From positions 1 to 41,698 of the forward strand of contig JACPZS010000022.1 in assembly GCA_016195385.1 (NCBI GenBank): DNA of 41,698 nt, in the 5' to 3' direction. Below, one piece after another: positions 40,861-41,698 of the stretch. A program made the translations under genes and the position numbers. A model generated the notes under the pieces. That model saw only the letters and a list, made by a program, of their open reading frames with translations, ran no database searches and was not told where the DNA came from. How positions within the stretch are numbered: position 1 is the stretch's first letter; each line of letters opens with the position of its first letter. The stretch comes from Verrucomicrobiota bacterium (GTDB lineage Bacteria; Verrucomicrobiota; Verrucomicrobiia; Limisphaerales; JACPZS01).

Positions 40861-41698
40861 CCCAGGAACTTCTGGCGGCCTATTTTGCCGACGCGCTGGC
40901 CCCTGCGGAGCGCGTCCAAGCGGAATTGGAGCTCGCGAGCGATCACGCCTCTCAACGTGCCCTTGCCGATCAACAACTCCTGGATCAAGCGCTGCGCGTT
41001 GCCTTGGGCGGTCCGGAGGCCGATGAGCGCGTCAAGCAGTCCGTGCTGGCCGTGGTGCGCGCCAGTTCCATCGAGCAACTTCGCGCGCACGTGCTGGCCG
41101 AAACTTCGCGGCGTCCGATCGAAATGAGATCCGCGCCGGCAAACCTGACACCGGAGGCGAAAAACGGTGTCGCCACGGCGCGCTGGTTCGCAGCTTGGCG
41201 AACGATTCCAGCACGAGCCGCAGCGGCACTTCGCTTCGACTTTCGGGTGAAGCAGCGTCTGGCAATAGCCGCGGTTCTGCTCGTGGCTGCCTTGGGAATT
41301 TATTTCATCAAGGCTGGTTCAAAGCTTTTGACGCATGTCAAGGTGGGAGAGTTTGCCGTTGCGGTGGGGAACCCCGCCATCCGCCGCGCCGGCGAACGCT
41401 CAACGCTCAACGCTCAACGCTCAACTTCAGTTTGCTTCGGCGACCGTATTGAAACCGGCGACGCTGATCGCGCGGAGATCCAGTTCCGCGACGGCACCAC
41501 GTTGCGGTTGCATTTCAACACGGTGGTGGAAATTCCAAATCCCCAATCCGAAATCTCAAACACGAAACTGCGTCCGCCCGAAATCAATCTGCTGCGTGGG
41601 CAGGTGTGGACCAAAGTCCAGAAACTGACCAATGCGCCGCAGTACGCGGTCCGGACGCCCGTGGCTACCGCCATCGCGCGCGGAACGGAGTTCGGACT
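40854..41698 (+). CDS. FecR-type anti-sigma factor, truncated by the window end
   Basis: 281 codons are visible, from ATG 40854 to the right edge. It begins MLTQELLAAYFADALAPAER, a helical anti-sigma domain; a membrane segment is at about 139-158 (LAIAAVLLVAALGIYFI). The outer part starts with the FecR beta fold (FGDRIETGDADRAEIQFRDGTTLRL, then NLLRGQVWTKVQ and VRTPVATAIARGTEF). The overlap with the sigma gene and this order show a sigma/anti-sigma pair. Two short dispersed repeats lie in frame inside it (41395-41422 and 41532-41564). Confidence 0.85.
   Translation, partial: MLTQELLAAYFADALAPAERVQAELELASDHASQRALADQQLLDQALRVALGGPEADERVKQSVLAVVRASSIEQLRAHVLAETSRRPIEMRSAPANLTPEAKNGVATARWFAAWRTIPARAAAALRFDFRVKQRLAIAAVLLVAALGIYFIKAGSKLLTHVKVGEFAVAVGNPAIRRAGERSTLNAQRSTSVCFGDRIETGDADRAEIQFRDGTTLRLHFNTVVEIPNPQSEISNTKLRPPEINLLRGQVWTKVQKLTNAPQYAVRTPVATAIARGTEFG
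41395..41422 (+). repeat. Four tandem copies of the heptamer AACGCTC inside the FecR gene
   Basis: The heptamer AACGCTC repeats four times without error and is then followed by AACTTCAG. In frame it gives the segment GERSTLNAQRSTSV, between the FecR strand AIRRA and CFGDRI, so it is an extra loop. The period is 7 bases, not a multiple of 3, so copy number changes would shift the frame. Confidence 0.85.
41532..41564 (+). repeat. In-frame 'aaatcccc' type dispersed repeat in the FecR gene
   Basis: The segment attccaaatccccaatccg continues with aaatctcaaa, which I recognise as a common dispersed repeat type in Verrucomicrobiota. It encodes IPNPQSEISNTK, inserted between NTVVE and LRPPEINLL of the FecR fold. 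Confidence 0.6.

Noticed and set aside
41395..41422. The heptamer tract as a CRISPR or origin element
   Set aside because: The units are 7 bases without spacers and lie inside a coding gene.

Overview
The window looks like a chromosomal stretch of a Verrucomicrobiota bacterium, probably from the Pedosphaera/Limisphaera-like soil and freshwater lineages. This is inferred from gene content, not from a marker gene. The signs are many FG-GAP/VCBS and ASPIC/UnbV proteins, a Ser/Thr kinase fused to WD40 repeats, ECF sigma factors with membrane anti-sigma factors, the C-terminal 'distance from W to FYR' tail on secreted enzymes, a GxxExxY gene set among 'ccacggatttcacgg' repeats, and other short dispersed repeats (accacaaag, aacgctc, aaatccc types). 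The DNA is moderately GC-rich and dense with genes, and Shine-Dalgarno sites are often weak.

Layout. 1-3971 (-): the visible N-terminal 1323 codons of a very large secreted kelch/HYR protein, with a good promoter behind it. 3972-5481: a repeat-rich gap holding a GxxExxY gene broken by one stop codon. 5482-10743: two divergent ASPIC/UnbV FG-GAP proteins, one followed by a lipoprotein that joins a CusF-like copper domain to a SCO1 domain. 10938-15904 (-): two vanadium haloperoxidase-type phosphatase-fold enzymes flanking an outer-membrane barrel protein, then a relic of an alginate-export barrel. 16390-20041 (+): a small site-2-protease-like membrane protein and a NarL-type two-component pair. 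20060-22832 (-): an SDR / LarA-like racemase operon that continues, through two ATGA start-stop overlaps, into a 63-aa protein and a small lipoprotein. 23087-24267 (-): ECF sigma factor with a cupin anti-sigma factor. 24661-27846 (+): kinase-WD40 protein.

28015-28392 is the most notable piece. A SelW-like (Rdx family) gene is interrupted by an in-frame TGA exactly at the U of its CxxU motif. It carries a SECIS-like hairpin with a GGTCT loop just behind the TGA, and 44 bases after its stop lies a selenocysteine tRNA (anticodon TCA, long variable arm). Ordinary gene callers would drop or truncate the protein. selA, selB and selD are not in this window. Next come infA, a small membrane protein and corA.

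30274-39524 (+) is an exopolysaccharide region: a PAS histidine kinase and an NtrC-type sigma-54 activator overlapping by 8 bases, a polytopic membrane protein of glycosyltransferase type, an outer-membrane barrel with its own promoter, an intrinsic terminator placed directly before a Wzc-type tyrosine autokinase, a Wza-type export lipoprotein, and an FHA-domain membrane protein that could read phosphorylation. The window ends with a short FG-GAP protein that may be frameshifted, and an ECF sigma factor overlapping a FecR-type anti-sigma gene that runs off the right edge and has two dispersed repeats inserted in frame.
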